Of a DNA stretch of 64,000 nucleotides, positions 27,519 to 35,411 are shown piece by piece (position 1 is the stretch's first letter; each line of letters starts with the position of its first letter). The stretch lies in assembly GCF_017814275.1 (NCBI RefSeq), contig NZ_JAGIYQ010000002.1, forward strand, positions 1 through 64,000. Reading direction: 5' to 3'. Origin of the DNA: Gottfriedia endophytica. Lineage in GTDB: Bacteria; Bacillota; Bacilli; Bacillales; Bacillaceae_G. The position numbers were made by a program, and so were the translations under genes. The notes under the pieces are model-generated. The model made no database searches, was not told the origin of the DNA, and worked only from the letters and a program-made list of their open reading frames with translations.

Positions 27519-28208
27519 TTACTGGTTGGTGCTATTGTTATGGTTACATTCACTGACAGGCTTAATCGCATGTCCTTCATCATCAGTACACCACGATTGG
27601 GATTGAAACGCGAGAAACATACCAACCCATCGATTTTCTTCTTCAAATTGAATAAGAGTGGCACCGTCTTGCCATGTGCCGTCGTCACCCGCCCACTTAG
27701 TACTATTGCCTTGGTTCATATGAATATCATGAATACCTCTCCCTGGTGAAAAATGAAAGTATTTGTCTCTTGAATTTTCATTTTTGAATTTATCTCCGTA
27801 GGCATAAACGGTAGCATTTTTATTTTTAGCTTCCATTATGTAGTGGTTGACTTTATCATTTAAGTCATTGTCTGGTCCATCCTCTGTAGCTGGGAGAGGA
27901 ATCATTTTTTTTGGATCAAATAAGCCGCCGCGAATGTAATCTAAGGCAAATTTTTGATTATCACTGGTAATTGGAGTAAACCCTTCTTCTAACGTTGGAA
28001 TAATTGTTATCTGATCAGAGTTAAAATCTTCACTTACATAATATAGAACCTCTGAGGGACTATCTTGAGAAGCAACATTGATTGCAATTCTGTAATCCTT
28101 TCCAGCTGCTTTTAAATGGACTTCATAATGTGGGGTTCTATCTTTTGAATCCACAGGCCTCACATCAAAAACCTTTCCTTTTAATACACCGTAATTAAAC
28201 AAGGGCAT
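27519..28208 (-). CDS. yukJ: DUF2278 family protein (YukJ-like)
   Basis: A 229-residue cytoplasmic protein beginning MPLFNYGVLKGKV, the characteristic start of DUF2278/YukJ proteins. Other family marks are YEVHLKAAGKDYRIAINV, the RGGLFDP motif and GIHDIHMNQGN near residue 160, with WQDGATLIQF after it. The function of the family is unknown. No membrane segment or signal peptide is present. The C-terminal tail (ECNHNNSTNQ) is polar. It is separated from the protease gene by about 300 bases with no recognisable feature, and from the DyP peroxidase remnant upstream by about 180 bases. Confidence 0.85.
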   Translation of the reverse strand: MPLFNYGVLKGKVFDVRPVDSKDRTPHYEVHLKAAGKDYRIAINVASQDSPSEVLYYVSEDFNSDQITIIPTLEEGFTPITSDNQKFALDYIRGGLFDPKKMIPLPATEDGPDNDLNDKVNHYIMEAKNKNATVYAYGDKFKNENSRDKYFHFSPGRGIHDIHMNQGNSTKWAGDDGTWQDGATLIQFEEENRWVGMFLAFQSQSWCTDDEGHAIKPVSECNHNNSTNQ

Positions 28209-28384
28209 AATATTGGAACCTCCATTATAGTTTAAATAGTCGAGAAAAATTTTTATTAACTATGATAATAATTTTTATGAGTTCGATTAAATAACGCTTC
28301 ATGATGTACGTTTGAAATTAAAAGTAAAATAAAAAAGATCAATTGACTGAAATGGAGGATTCAATTACCATACGGCACCAATCG

Positions 28385-29185
28385 CTTTTGCACCTCGGTT
28401 GCATAGCTCAAGTGATTGAAGATGGAAAGAACACCCGCGCCTCCGTTTCTTCCCAATTATCTAGGTTGCCGAAAAGGCCAGATGAGATACGACTTCTCGA
28501 ACGAAACCCGCCGTTGGTTTACGTATAACTGGCCGGCAGACAAGAACGTTTCCTGGATTGTTGTTCCAACAACACCGCAGGCAGGGGCACCTCACATTAT
28601 TTCCAGTTCTTTCAAGGAATTCCTAAATGCCACACAACAATCCTGTCTCAAACGCCGGAAGACGAGATACGAACCGTTTCGGGCCCAAGGGGGCACATCA
28701 ACGAGCATGTCTTCTCCTTTTTGCATCGGATTAAATACCCCTGTACTATCCAATGCCCCTTGGCTTGGGTAACCAAATACGAATTCACCAGGTCAGATGA
28801 GCATTTCACCTGGTCTGGAAAACATTTTTGCCCGTTCGTCCTTAGGATCAATAAAGCGTGGTGTTAGAAAATCTTCAGACATGTCTGATATGCATCCACG
28901 TATTCCTGGTTGCGAGATACCATCTTTTAATCCGAAGTGCTCATGCCCAGGTTGGACTGAACTTACTCTTCCTTCTTCTACATGCGTTAACTTTATTCCT
29001 CCTTTTTTATCTATGGTTTCAGTTAGAATTTTTAATCTTTCTTGTAAGAAACTATCGTTATCGCTTGCTACGATTAACAATAAATCTGGGAGGTTATCTG
29101 GCCCCCAATCACCCAATTTTCAGGTATTTCCTCTTTGGTAACTAGGTCACCAAGTAATCCTGATCTATTTTCCATTCGACTTCGA
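28385..29185 (-). pseudogene. Degenerate DyP-type haem peroxidase gene
   Basis: Parts of a dye-decolourising peroxidase are spread over at least three frames on the minus strand. 29116-28793 includes GHEHFGLKDGISQPGIRG (the conserved Asp-containing GxxDG haem site). The next frame reads GEFVFGYPSQGALDSTG, then GEDMLVDVPPWARNGSYLVF and RRLRQD, ending at a TGA. A further frame continues with GAPACGVVGTTIQ and, in another, VIRKPTAGF. Frameshifts and stops interrupt the chain, so no active enzyme can be made. Base composition is higher in G+C than around it, suggesting a transferred gene that decayed. Confidence 0.8.
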
Positions 29186-29800
29186 AATGGAAATTAAGGC
29201 ATCTACGGGCATATTAGAAAACTATAGGATATATAACTACCCACCCTGGCAGCGTTTAGGTCAGGGGTTCCCCCATAACTTCAAAATGTTGATTTATTGC
29301 CATTCTTGAGATACTCAGGGCTGGCTCTTTTTCATTACATCATTAAAAATTAACAAAAAAGTAACGACTCTCTATAATTTATAAAAGGTAACAAGCATAA
29401 CAAAGTTTGAATTCTAACGTTGAAGATTTTTTCTGTTGTCATTACTTTCTGTACAAAATAAAAAGCACTAGAAATTACTCACTAGTGCTAATTCAAAATT
29501 ACTTTTTGCTTTATTGTAATCTTCATCTGCAAAAGCCAATTATGCAAAAACCAAAAGGTTGAAAATACCGAATTCTCAGACAACTATTGGAACTATATTT
29601 CGATGTATACCACCTTCAAATAAAATAGATGAATTATTAATAAAACATGAGCCCCCTCTACAGAGGGAGCTTTCATACTCACTGTCACATCTCTTATTAA
29701 TATGTCCTTACTAGTAGTGAACAGCACTCCACATGTGTTGAGTAGGTTGTTCCTTTACTTTCCTAAAAACTTTGATTATAATTTTAATAGATATCATATA
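29186..29800. other. Gene-poor region with stem-loops
   Basis: I see two hairpins: AGCACTAG/CTAGTGCT at about 29464-29489 and GAGCCCCCTCT/AGAGGGAGCT at about 29649-29673. Open frames here lack ribosome sites. No gene can be supported. Confidence 0.5.
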
Positions 29801-29802
29801 CT

Positions 29803-29836
29803 AAAAAAGAGCACCAGCTACAACTGGACGCTCTTT
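29803..29836 (-). terminator. Terminator of the type I toxin mRNA
   Basis: On the minus strand AAAGAGC...GCTCTTT with an inner CCAG/CTGG pair forms a stem followed by TTTTTTAG. Confidence 0.75.
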
Positions 29837-29922
29837 ATACATCTAACTGCAAGAAGTGCAGTGGCCAGAGGGCAAAATAATCCACCTACTTTACCAGAGC
29901 GGGGTGGGTTATTTCTTTTTAC
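29809..29922 (+). ncRNA. Candidate antisense RNA antitoxin
   Basis: A plus-strand transcript is inferred from TTGATT (29772-29777) and TATACT (29797-29802, spacer 19) and from a strong terminator, AAATAATCCACC paired with GGTGGGTTATTT then CTTTTT (29875-29920). It would be fully complementary to the 3' untranslated part and last codons of the toxin mRNA, as in BsrG/SR4-type pairs. The promoter spacing is not ideal, so the 5' end is approximate. Confidence 0.5.
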
Positions 29923-30007
29923 CAGAAGAATTACATACTGCAATTACTGCAACGATTAAACTAGCGAAACCAATCATAAGACTAATCCCTTCGTAAACAG
30001 TAAACAT
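29909..30007 (-). CDS. Small hydrophobic type I toxin (holin-like toxin, TxpA/BsrG family)
   Basis: A 32-residue peptide: MFTVYEGISLMIGFASLIVA at the start, a single membrane helix and the end SSGKKK. The T-V-Y-E/Q-x-x-S/L-L-M-I-x-F opening and Lys tail match putative holin-like toxins of the TxpA/BsrG group, which depolarise or disturb the membrane. An exceptional SD, AGGGAGGTGA, precedes the ATG, but it can pair with CTTCCTT just upstream, so the mRNA 5' region may keep it closed. The gene overlaps the inferred antisense RNA at its 3' end. It is too short for usual gene callers. Confidence 0.75.
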   Translation of the reverse strand: MFTVYEGISLMIGFASLIVAVIAVCNSSGKKK

Positions 30008-30059
30008 AAGTGTCACCTCCCTTCATAAGGAAGTGCCACTGCCCACCCAGCCATAGACT

Positions 30060-30092
30060 GTACTTCTAAATTATACCATATATTTGAAATAA
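30060..30092 (-). promoter_or_regulatory. Promoter of the type I toxin gene
   Basis: TGGTATAAT on the minus strand (TATAAT at 30075-30070) is an extended -10 element; the -35 is poor. Transcription would start near 30063, leaving a leader of about 55 bases that holds the SD-sequestering hairpin. Confidence 0.55.
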
Positions 30093-30142
30093 ACGCGAAT
30101 ATACGTTCGTCAAACTTTTCTTCTATTCGCGTGAATCATACT

Positions 30143-30922
30143 TCACTTAATTCTATAAAACCATCTAACATTTTCATATAATAGTGAGTAAACTTCATTC
30201 AACGAAATATTCTTCATTTCAGAAATCTCTCTTACAACATGATGTACCATCTTTGGATGTGTCATTTGATTCGTAAAAATACCTTCAAATGGCCACGGTC
30301 CATCTGTTTCTGACATAATTAAATCTAGTGGAAAAGTTTTAACAACCTCTCTCGTTTCCTCTTCATAAAGAATATCTGGCGTTAAGGATACATAAAACCC
30401 ATTTCGAATGAGCCGCTCCATCGTTTTTTGATCACCTTTAAACCAATGAAAATGAGCTCGTTCAATAGTATGTTTCTCCAATAAATCACACACAACAGGT
30501 GCATCATTATAAACGGCGTGTAAAATAATTGGTTTATCCAATTTTTTCGCTAACTTAATAAACTCTTCTAACAGATCTACATATTGTTGATACGGAAACC
30601 TAGAATTATTTTCTTGTGTTCTTAAGTAATATGGAAGTCCTACCTCTCCAACTGCAACCATTTTATCTTGATGTTTTCCAATCCAATCAAACATTTCGGT
30701 TACATCACCATCGGAAGGTATAGCCTGTTCAGGATGAAATCCAAACGCCGGATAAATTGTCGGGTTAACTTCCGCAATCTTTAGATTTTCTTGGCAAGAA
30801 GCTAAATCCATCGATACATTAATTAACCCTTCAATTTTGTTCGAAGACAAACTTTCAATTATCTTCTGCCGATCGTTTTCTTCATATTTATCAAAATGGA
30901 TATGAGCATCAAATACTTTCAT
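30143..30922 (-). CDS. TatD-family metal-dependent hydrolase in the thiamine operon
   Basis: A 259-residue amidohydrolase-fold protein. Metal ligands fit DAHIH (H7, H9), the Glu of AVGEVGLPY, the His of IILHAVY, the His of AHFHWFKG and the Asp of SETDGPWP. TatD proteins are usually called DNases, but this gene is the last of a TPP-riboswitch operon and starts two bases after the thiZ stop. YlmB, which deformylates the imported pyrimidine in B. subtilis, also belongs to the amidohydrolase superfamily, so a thiamine-precursor salvage step is a reasonable inference, not a demonstrated one. Confidence 0.85.
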   Translation of the reverse strand: MKVFDAHIHFDKYEENDRQKIIESLSSNKIEGLINVSMDLASCQENLKIAEVNPTIYPAFGFHPEQAIPSDGDVTEMFDWIGKHQDKMVAVGEVGLPYYLRTQENNSRFPYQQYVDLLEEFIKLAKKLDKPIILHAVYNDAPVVCDLLEKHTIERAHFHWFKGDQKTMERLIRNGFYVSLTPDILYEEETREVVKTFPLDLIMSETDGPWPFEGIFTNQMTHPKMVHHVVREISEMKNISLNEVYSLLYENVRWFYRIK

Positions 30923-30923
30923 A

Positions 30924-31667
30924 TTATCTACTACCTTTCAATTCTGCGAAGATTTCTTTTTTCATTTTTTGGAAATAATCATCCATTAGTAACTCTTCAT
31001 TTCTTGGTCTTGGAAATTCTACCTTAATTTCTTTTACGATTTTGGCAGGTCGTTCAGATAAAATATAAATTCGGTCTGATAAAAACAAAGCTTCTTCAAT
31101 ATTATGAGTAATAAACAGGATTGATTTTTTTTCCTTTTCCCAGATAGATAGTAACCATTTTTGCATGTCTAGTCTCGTAAATTCATCTAATGCAGAAAAA
31201 GGCTCATCAAGAAGCATTAGAGATGCTGGACTGATTAGAGCTCGAATAAATGCTACTCTTTGCTTCATTCCACCTGAAAGTTGATGTGGAAAAGCTTTTT
31301 CATACTCTGATAAACCAACTTTACTCAACCAACTCTTTGCCTCATCTAAATTTGTTTTTTTATGCAATTCTTGCCCTAATAAAACGTTTTGTAATACATT
31401 TCTCCACGGTAAGAGAGAGTTATGCTGTGGCATGTAACTAATATGTCCTGTTTCACCAGTAATTTTTTTATCACCTAAGAATATTTCTCCTTTCTCAGGT
31501 AACAAAACTCCTCCAATACTTTGAAAGATTGTACTTTTCCCACTTCCTGAAGGTCCTATAATTGAAACAAATTCACCTTGATTCACATGTAAAGAAATTG
31601 AATCCAGAATTTGACCTGTTTTAGGAAATGAGACTGAGATATTTTCAACTCTTAGTTCTGCTTTCAT
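30924..31667 (-). CDS. thiZ: ABC transporter ATPase, thiamine precursor uptake
   Basis: A 247-residue ATPase of the nitrate/taurine/thiamine-precursor group: Walker A GPSGSGKST, Q-loop YMPQHNSLLPW, signature LSGGMKQR, Walker B LMLLDEPFSALD and H-loop FITHNIEEA. It powers the ThiXYZ importer. I place the start at 31667, where the ATG overlaps the TGA of the permease (ATGA), so translation is coupled; the frame remains open eight codons further. The TatD gene follows after two bases. Substrate (formylaminopyrimidine or HMP-type thiamine precursor) is inferred from the riboswitch and neighbours. Confidence 0.9.
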   Translation of the reverse strand: MKAELRVENISVSFPKTGQILDSISLHVNQGEFVSIIGPSGSGKSTIFQSIGGVLLPEKGEIFLGDKKITGETGHISYMPQHNSLLPWRNVLQNVLLGQELHKKTNLDEAKSWLSKVGLSEYEKAFPHQLSGGMKQRVAFIRALISPASLMLLDEPFSALDEFTRLDMQKWLLSIWEKEKKSILFITHNIEEALFLSDRIYILSERPAKIVKEIKVEFPRPRNEELLMDDYFQKMKKEIFAELKGSR

Positions 31668-32428
31668 CTTTTTCCCTCTTTTGGCATCCACTTTATTATA
31701 CTTTTTTCAATTATGACAATCACAATATAAAATATCAGACTTAATAAAATTATAATAAAAATTGCGATGAATACTCGGTCTGTTCGGAATGAGGATGAAG
31801 ATAAAGTCATAAAGACTCCAATTCCCTTATCAGAACCTAACCATTCGGAAATGACCGCTCCCATCACACTATATGTTGCCGAAATTTTTAATCCAGAAAA
31901 AATAGGAGGTAACGCGTTAGGAAACTCTACTTTCGTAAAAATTTGCCATTTAGTTGCTCCAGACATTCTCATATATTGCATTAAATCATTTGGTACATTT
32001 TTAAATCCATCTAACGCAGCAACTGTTATTGGGAAAAAGCATACAAGCGTAATAATGATAATCTTTGGTAAGATACCAAATCCAAACCAAACGACTAGAA
32101 GTGGTGCTAGTACGATAATCGGTATATTTTGCGATAGGATTAAATAAGGATAAAAGATATTTTTCATGCCTGGAATGACATGAAGTAAAACAGCTATGAT
32201 TATTCCAATTAATGAACCAATAATATAGCCTGATACGGCTAACTTTGTGGTTGAAAAAGTATCAGATAAAAAAAGATTATAATTCGTAAACGCTTCTTTA
32301 AAAATGGTAGAAGGTGCAGGAAGAAGCCATTTTGGTATTTGACTATAACGTGAAGTACATTCCCAAATTACGAAGAAAAGGACGAGGACCAATAATGGTC
32401 TCCATCCTTTTGCAATTAACCTCTTCAT
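31664..32428 (-). CDS. thiX: ABC transporter permease, thiamine precursor uptake
   Basis: A 254-residue integral membrane protein with about six helices. The cytoplasmic EAA loop, which docks the ATPase, is seen in MSGATKWQIFTKVEFPNALP followed by IFSGLKISATYSVMGAVISEW. It belongs to the SsuC/NrtB/ThiX permease family. Its ATG overlaps the stop of the upstream thiamine-binding gene by four bases and its stop overlaps the thiZ start, so three consecutive genes are translationally coupled. Transport substrate is inferred from the operon. Confidence 0.9.
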   Translation of the reverse strand: MKRLIAKGWRPLLVLVLFFVIWECTSRYSQIPKWLLPAPSTIFKEAFTNYNLFLSDTFSTTKLAVSGYIIGSLIGIIIAVLLHVIPGMKNIFYPYLILSQNIPIIVLAPLLVVWFGFGILPKIIIITLVCFFPITVAALDGFKNVPNDLMQYMRMSGATKWQIFTKVEFPNALPPIFSGLKISATYSVMGAVISEWLGSDKGIGVFMTLSSSSFRTDRVFIAIFIIILLSLIFYIVIVIIEKSIIKWMPKEGKR

Positions 32429-32718
32429 GGACGATACTTCTCCGTTAACGTATCCATTGTGATTCCTTTTGGTTGAAATAAAATTTTAACTTGAGAAATA
32501 ACATTCGGACTACCAAGTTCGACCATTTTATTATTCATCTTTTCGATGACACTTAGCAACGTTGATAATTCACCCTCCATTGTTGTTTCAAGTGGATGAA
32601 CTTCGTATTTGACCCCTGCTTGATCAATTACTGCAATTGCAGCATCTACTAGGGAATATAACTCTTCACTACTGTGTGCTTTAGGAATTATTTGTATACT
32701 AACTAATGCGTTTGCCAT
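32425..32718 (-). CDS. Thiamine-binding protein, MTH1187/YkoF-like
   Basis: A 97-residue single-domain protein of the MTH1187/YkoF (thiamine-binding) superfamily with a ferredoxin-like fold: VSIQIIPKAH at the first strand, AIAVIDQAGVKYEVHPLETTMEGE in the middle, and SQVKILFQP. YkoF of B. subtilis has two such domains and binds the HMP/thiamine moiety; the single-domain form would dimerise. It sits between the binding lipoprotein and the permease, and overlaps the permease start by four bases. A cytoplasmic sensor or carrier for the imported pyrimidine is plausible. Confidence 0.85.
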   Translation of the reverse strand: MANALVSIQIIPKAHSSEELYSLVDAAIAVIDQAGVKYEVHPLETTMEGELSTLLSVIEKMNNKMVELGSPNVISQVKILFQPKGITMDTLTEKYRP

Positions 32719-32733
32719 ATGATAAAGTCTCCT

Positions 32734-33732
32734 TTATTTTGGTAAGTAATCATTTGTAAATGCTTTTTTAGCGTCTAATGGCTTTTCAAGAAGCTTGTGA
32801 TCATACATCCAATTACTATAATTTTCCCAAACTGATAATTTTTGTTCTCCCCATCTTGGAGCATCAGCTTGATATCTTGGTGATAACCATTCTTGACTTT
32901 TCTTCACAAGTTTTTTATCTAGATCAGGAACAGCTTTGGTTAAAATATCAGCACTTTCATCTGGATGTTTAATCGCAAAATTATACCCTTCAGAAAGAGC
33001 AGCCATAAATTCTTTAACAGTCTTCGGATCATTTTTTAACATATTTTCATTTGTTGTAATAACTGGTGTGTAATAATCAAGTTTCTTCGAGTAATCCGTT
33101 AAATAAATCATATTAATTGGTTGTTTTTTTAATTCTGCTTGGATACCAGTCCAACCATAATAAATCCATGCAAAATCTACATCACGATTTACTGCAGTAA
33201 AGAAGTCTGTGTCACCCATATTAACAATCTTAACTTTGTTCACATCCGCATGTTGTTGAGCCATTAATGAAGAGATAACAGCCTTTTCAGTTGGAGAACC
33301 CCAACCACCATATGTTTTTCCTGCAAAATCTTTTGGTGAAGTGATATTTTTTGATTTTGGTGATGCAAATCCAGATGTATTATGCTGAATAACAGCTGCG
33401 ATCGATACTAATGGAATACTTTGAATTCTAGCTTGTGTTACAGATTCTTGGTAACTCACACCAAATTGTGCTTTTCCTGATGCAACAAGCTGATCTGCTC
33501 CTGCATTACCAGGCATTATAATACTTACATCTAATCCATGTTGTTTAAAATAGCCTTTTTCTTTTGCTACATAAATACCTGTGTGATTCGTATTCGGTGT
33601 CCAATCAAGAACAATAGAAACCTTCTTTAAAGCTTTATTCTTACTTGATGTATTGTCTTTTTCGTTTGAACTACATCCCGCTAAACCTACTACAAGTAGT
33701 AGAGATAAAAATACACTAACAATCTTTTTCAA
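32734..33732 (-). CDS. thiY: Substrate-binding lipoprotein, thiamine precursor uptake
   Basis: A protein of about 332 residues, the NMT1/THI5-like solute-binding component. The signal peptide ends with the lipobox LAGC, so the mature protein is lipid-anchored outside. KKVSIVLDWTPNTNHTGIYVA is the typical ThiY opening, with further YGGWGSPTEKAV and FAWIYYGWTG segments. I place the start at the TTG at 33732 because AGGAGAGG lies seven bases before it; the frame open to 33753 would include that site. It is the first gene after the TPP riboswitch. ThiY-type proteins bind formylaminopyrimidine. Confidence 0.9.
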   Translation of the reverse strand: MKKIVSVFLSLLLVVGLAGCSSNEKDNTSSKNKALKKVSIVLDWTPNTNHTGIYVAKEKGYFKQHGLDVSIIMPGNAGADQLVASGKAQFGVSYQESVTQARIQSIPLVSIAAVIQHNTSGFASPKSKNITSPKDFAGKTYGGWGSPTEKAVISSLMAQQHADVNKVKIVNMGDTDFFTAVNRDVDFAWIYYGWTGIQAELKKQPINMIYLTDYSKKLDYYTPVITTNENMLKNDPKTVKEFMAALSEGYNFAIKHPDESADILTKAVPDLDKKLVKKSQEWLSPRYQADAPRWGEQKLSVWENYSNWMYDHKLLEKPLDAKKAFTNDYLPK

Positions 33733-33802
33733 AGTTTTTCCTCTCCTAAACAATTATGTAGACAATGAAGTTGGAAAAGAAAGATAGATAAGAGCAAAAA
33801 GA

Positions 33803-33828
33803 AAAACGCTCAGGAAAGCCCGAGCGTT
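33803..33828 (-). terminator. Riboswitch-controlled terminator
   Basis: AACGCTCGGG and CCTGAGCGTT form a stem followed by TTTTTC on the minus strand, between the TPP aptamer and thiY. Confidence 0.85.
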
Positions 33829-33868
33829 GTAATAATCCAAAATAAACGGAATAAGTTCGTCTATTAGA

Positions 33869-33962
33869 AGATGTTCCCTCCGCTGGTACTAACCAGATCA
33901 GGTTTAAGGGTCAGTATCTTTGGATACTATCTCAGCCAGCACTACTGGCCCCCCTACATTCC
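33869..33962 (-). promoter_or_regulatory. TPP riboswitch (THI element)
   Basis: On the minus strand the aptamer shows the conserved GCTGGCTGAGATAG, GACCCTTAAACCTGATCTGG and TAGTACCAGCGGAGGGAA blocks in order. Thiamine pyrophosphate binding should favour the terminator at 33803-33828 and switch off the uptake operon. Confidence 0.96.
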
Positions 33963-34132
33963 AATTCTCCAATTGTCTATTACACTATACAAAATAACGA
34001 TCGTTTCGTCTAGTCCAATTACGAAAAATTCGTAAATTGTTAGGTTTATTAAACTAACAAAATTTCTAACTTCTAAGAGAAAAGGATTAGCCAGTTTAAC
34101 AGAAATATTATTTTCAATTCGTCTTTTCGGTC

Positions 34133-34615
34133 CTAGGCATTTAGTAATTCTTCAATTTTATCCTTCATGTCCATAGGATTTGTTTGTGGTGCTACACGTT
34201 CAACTACATTTCCATTTTTATCTATTATGAATTTCGTAAAGTTCCATTTAATCGCTTTTAACCCCATTAATCCAGGAGCCTTTTCAGATAGATATTTAAA
34301 TAAAGGATCAGCATTTTCACCATTTACATCAATTTTCGCGAATACCGGGAATGACACACCGTAGTTCAATTCACAAAAACTAAGTATTTCTTCGTTAGAG
34401 CCTGGTTCTTGCTTCATAAATTGATTACAAGGGAAGGCAAGGATTGTAAGTCCCTTACTTTTATACTGTTCGTATAAATTTTGTAACTCCTTATATTGAG
34501 GTGTAAAACCACATTTACTTGCTGTGTTCACAATGACTAAAACTTGATCTTTATATTCTGAAAGAGAAACATCTTCTCCTTTGTTATTCTTCACAACAAA
34601 ATCATAAATGGTCAT
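34133..34615 (-). CDS. bsaA: Glutathione peroxidase family thiol peroxidase
   Basis: A 160-residue thioredoxin-fold peroxidase. The peroxidatic cysteine is in VNTASKCGFTPQY, and the catalytic Gln/Asn/Trp partners are in FPCNQFMKQEPG and KWNFTKF. Bacterial members normally take electrons from thioredoxin or small thiols instead of glutathione, here plausibly bacillithiol or thioredoxin, and reduce lipid and other hydroperoxides. The gene is preceded by AGGGG and stands alone on the minus strand. Full length. Confidence 0.93.
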   Translation of the reverse strand: MTIYDFVVKNNKGEDVSLSEYKDQVLVIVNTASKCGFTPQYKELQNLYEQYKSKGLTILAFPCNQFMKQEPGSNEEILSFCELNYGVSFPVFAKIDVNGENADPLFKYLSEKAPGLMGLKAIKWNFTKFIIDKNGNVVERVAPQTNPMDMKDKIEELLNA

Positions 34616-34815
34616 GTTTTTAACCCCTTTATCCTTTTTATTTTATATTAATGATTATTAGGAAAAATGTCTAATTACATGATTGGAATTTTTTAAATCA
34701 TCCTTCTTTTTCGTCTAGACAATTAAATAGAATTCGCTTACACTATAAATATGAACATTTTGTGACAAATTTTCGTCTAAATTATGTCAAAACCGGTTAG
34801 AAAGAGGGACTACTT

Positions 34816-35025
34816 ATGAAAAAGAATAAAGGGTTAGTAGATTTTGAATTTTATTTCGTACTTTACGTTATGGCTTTAGTTGTTGTTGGATGGTTCATTG
34901 ATATTAATGGATTATTTCATAGCAATACTGAAAACTCACACGGACTGTTTTTAGTACCTTTATTTGGAAGTATTGTAGGATACCTTGCTCTTAAAATTGC
35001 TCAAAAGAAAGTATCAACAAATTAA
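34816..35025 (+). CDS. Small membrane protein, uncharacterised
   Basis: A 69-residue protein that I do not recognise. Two hydrophobic segments (about residues 12-30 and 42-60) flank a short polar loop (FHSNTENSHG), and the C-terminus is Lys-rich (KIAQKKVSTN), suggesting a helical hairpin with the tail in the cytoplasm. A fair ribosome site (AGAGGGA) precedes the ATG and a strong terminator follows, so it is a real transcription unit. No functional clue is present. The next small gene at 35159 has the same general build. Confidence 0.65.
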   Translation: MKKNKGLVDFEFYFVLYVMALVVVGWFIDINGLFHSNTENSHGLFLVPLFGSIVGYLALKIAQKKVSTN

Positions 35026-35039
35026 TAATGAATAGATTA

Positions 35040-35074
35040 GTGTAGAAGATCGCTCTTCTACACTTTTTTAATAA
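35040..35074 (+). terminator. Terminator of the small membrane protein gene
   Basis: GTGTAGAAGA and TCTTCTACAC form a ten-base stem with a four-base loop and six T after it. Confidence 0.9.
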
Positions 35075-35158
35075 ATGAAGTTCTTTGATTACTGATAGAG
35101 ATAAATCCCTCGTTTTTTTCTAAAAAGTAAACTTTTACTTAAAATTAGAGGTGATTTC

Positions 35159-35326
35159 ATGAAATTTATTAAGCAACATTATAAAAATATTTGGATTATA
35201 CTTCTTATCATTGTAACTCTTGTTCATGTACTTATTAGAGATGAAATAATTACAGGCACAGTCACTGTCATAGCATTAATCCTAGTGGTTATTACCGGTA
35301 TAATTTCTAAAGAAAAAAAAGAATAG
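35159..35326 (+). CDS. Very small membrane protein (55 residues)
   Basis: The frame starts MKFIKQHYKNIWIILLIIV and ends GIISKEKKE, with two membrane helices (about residues 10-25 and 33-49) around a short R-D-E turn. A very good ribosome site, AGAGGTGA, lies before the ATG. The composition (basic ends, Ile/Val-rich core) is that of an expressed small membrane protein. I do not recognise a family. It lies between two other plus-strand genes and has no terminator of its own before the MBL gene, so it could be cotranscribed with it. Confidence 0.6.
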   Translation: MKFIKQHYKNIWIILLIIVTLVHVLIRDEIITGTVTVIALILVVITGIISKEKKE

Positions 35327-35411
35327 ATTTTCATGTTTATTAAGATTATTCTTGTGATTTTCCATTATGCAGTTTAACAGAGCTAAACTATTATAAATAT
35401 GGAGGAAAATT

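Noticed and set aside
28343-29145. Plus-strand frames of up to 118 codons
   Set aside because: They are the antisense of the DyP peroxidase remnant, whose peptide motifs are on the minus strand.
29702-29959. 85-codon plus-strand frame
   Set aside because: It crosses the toxin terminator, the antisense RNA and part of the toxin gene, and has no ribosome site.
30143-30922. TatD protein as part of the Tat export system
   Set aside because: TatD is not needed for Tat export in bacteria, and this gene belongs to the thiamine uptake operon, far from tatA.
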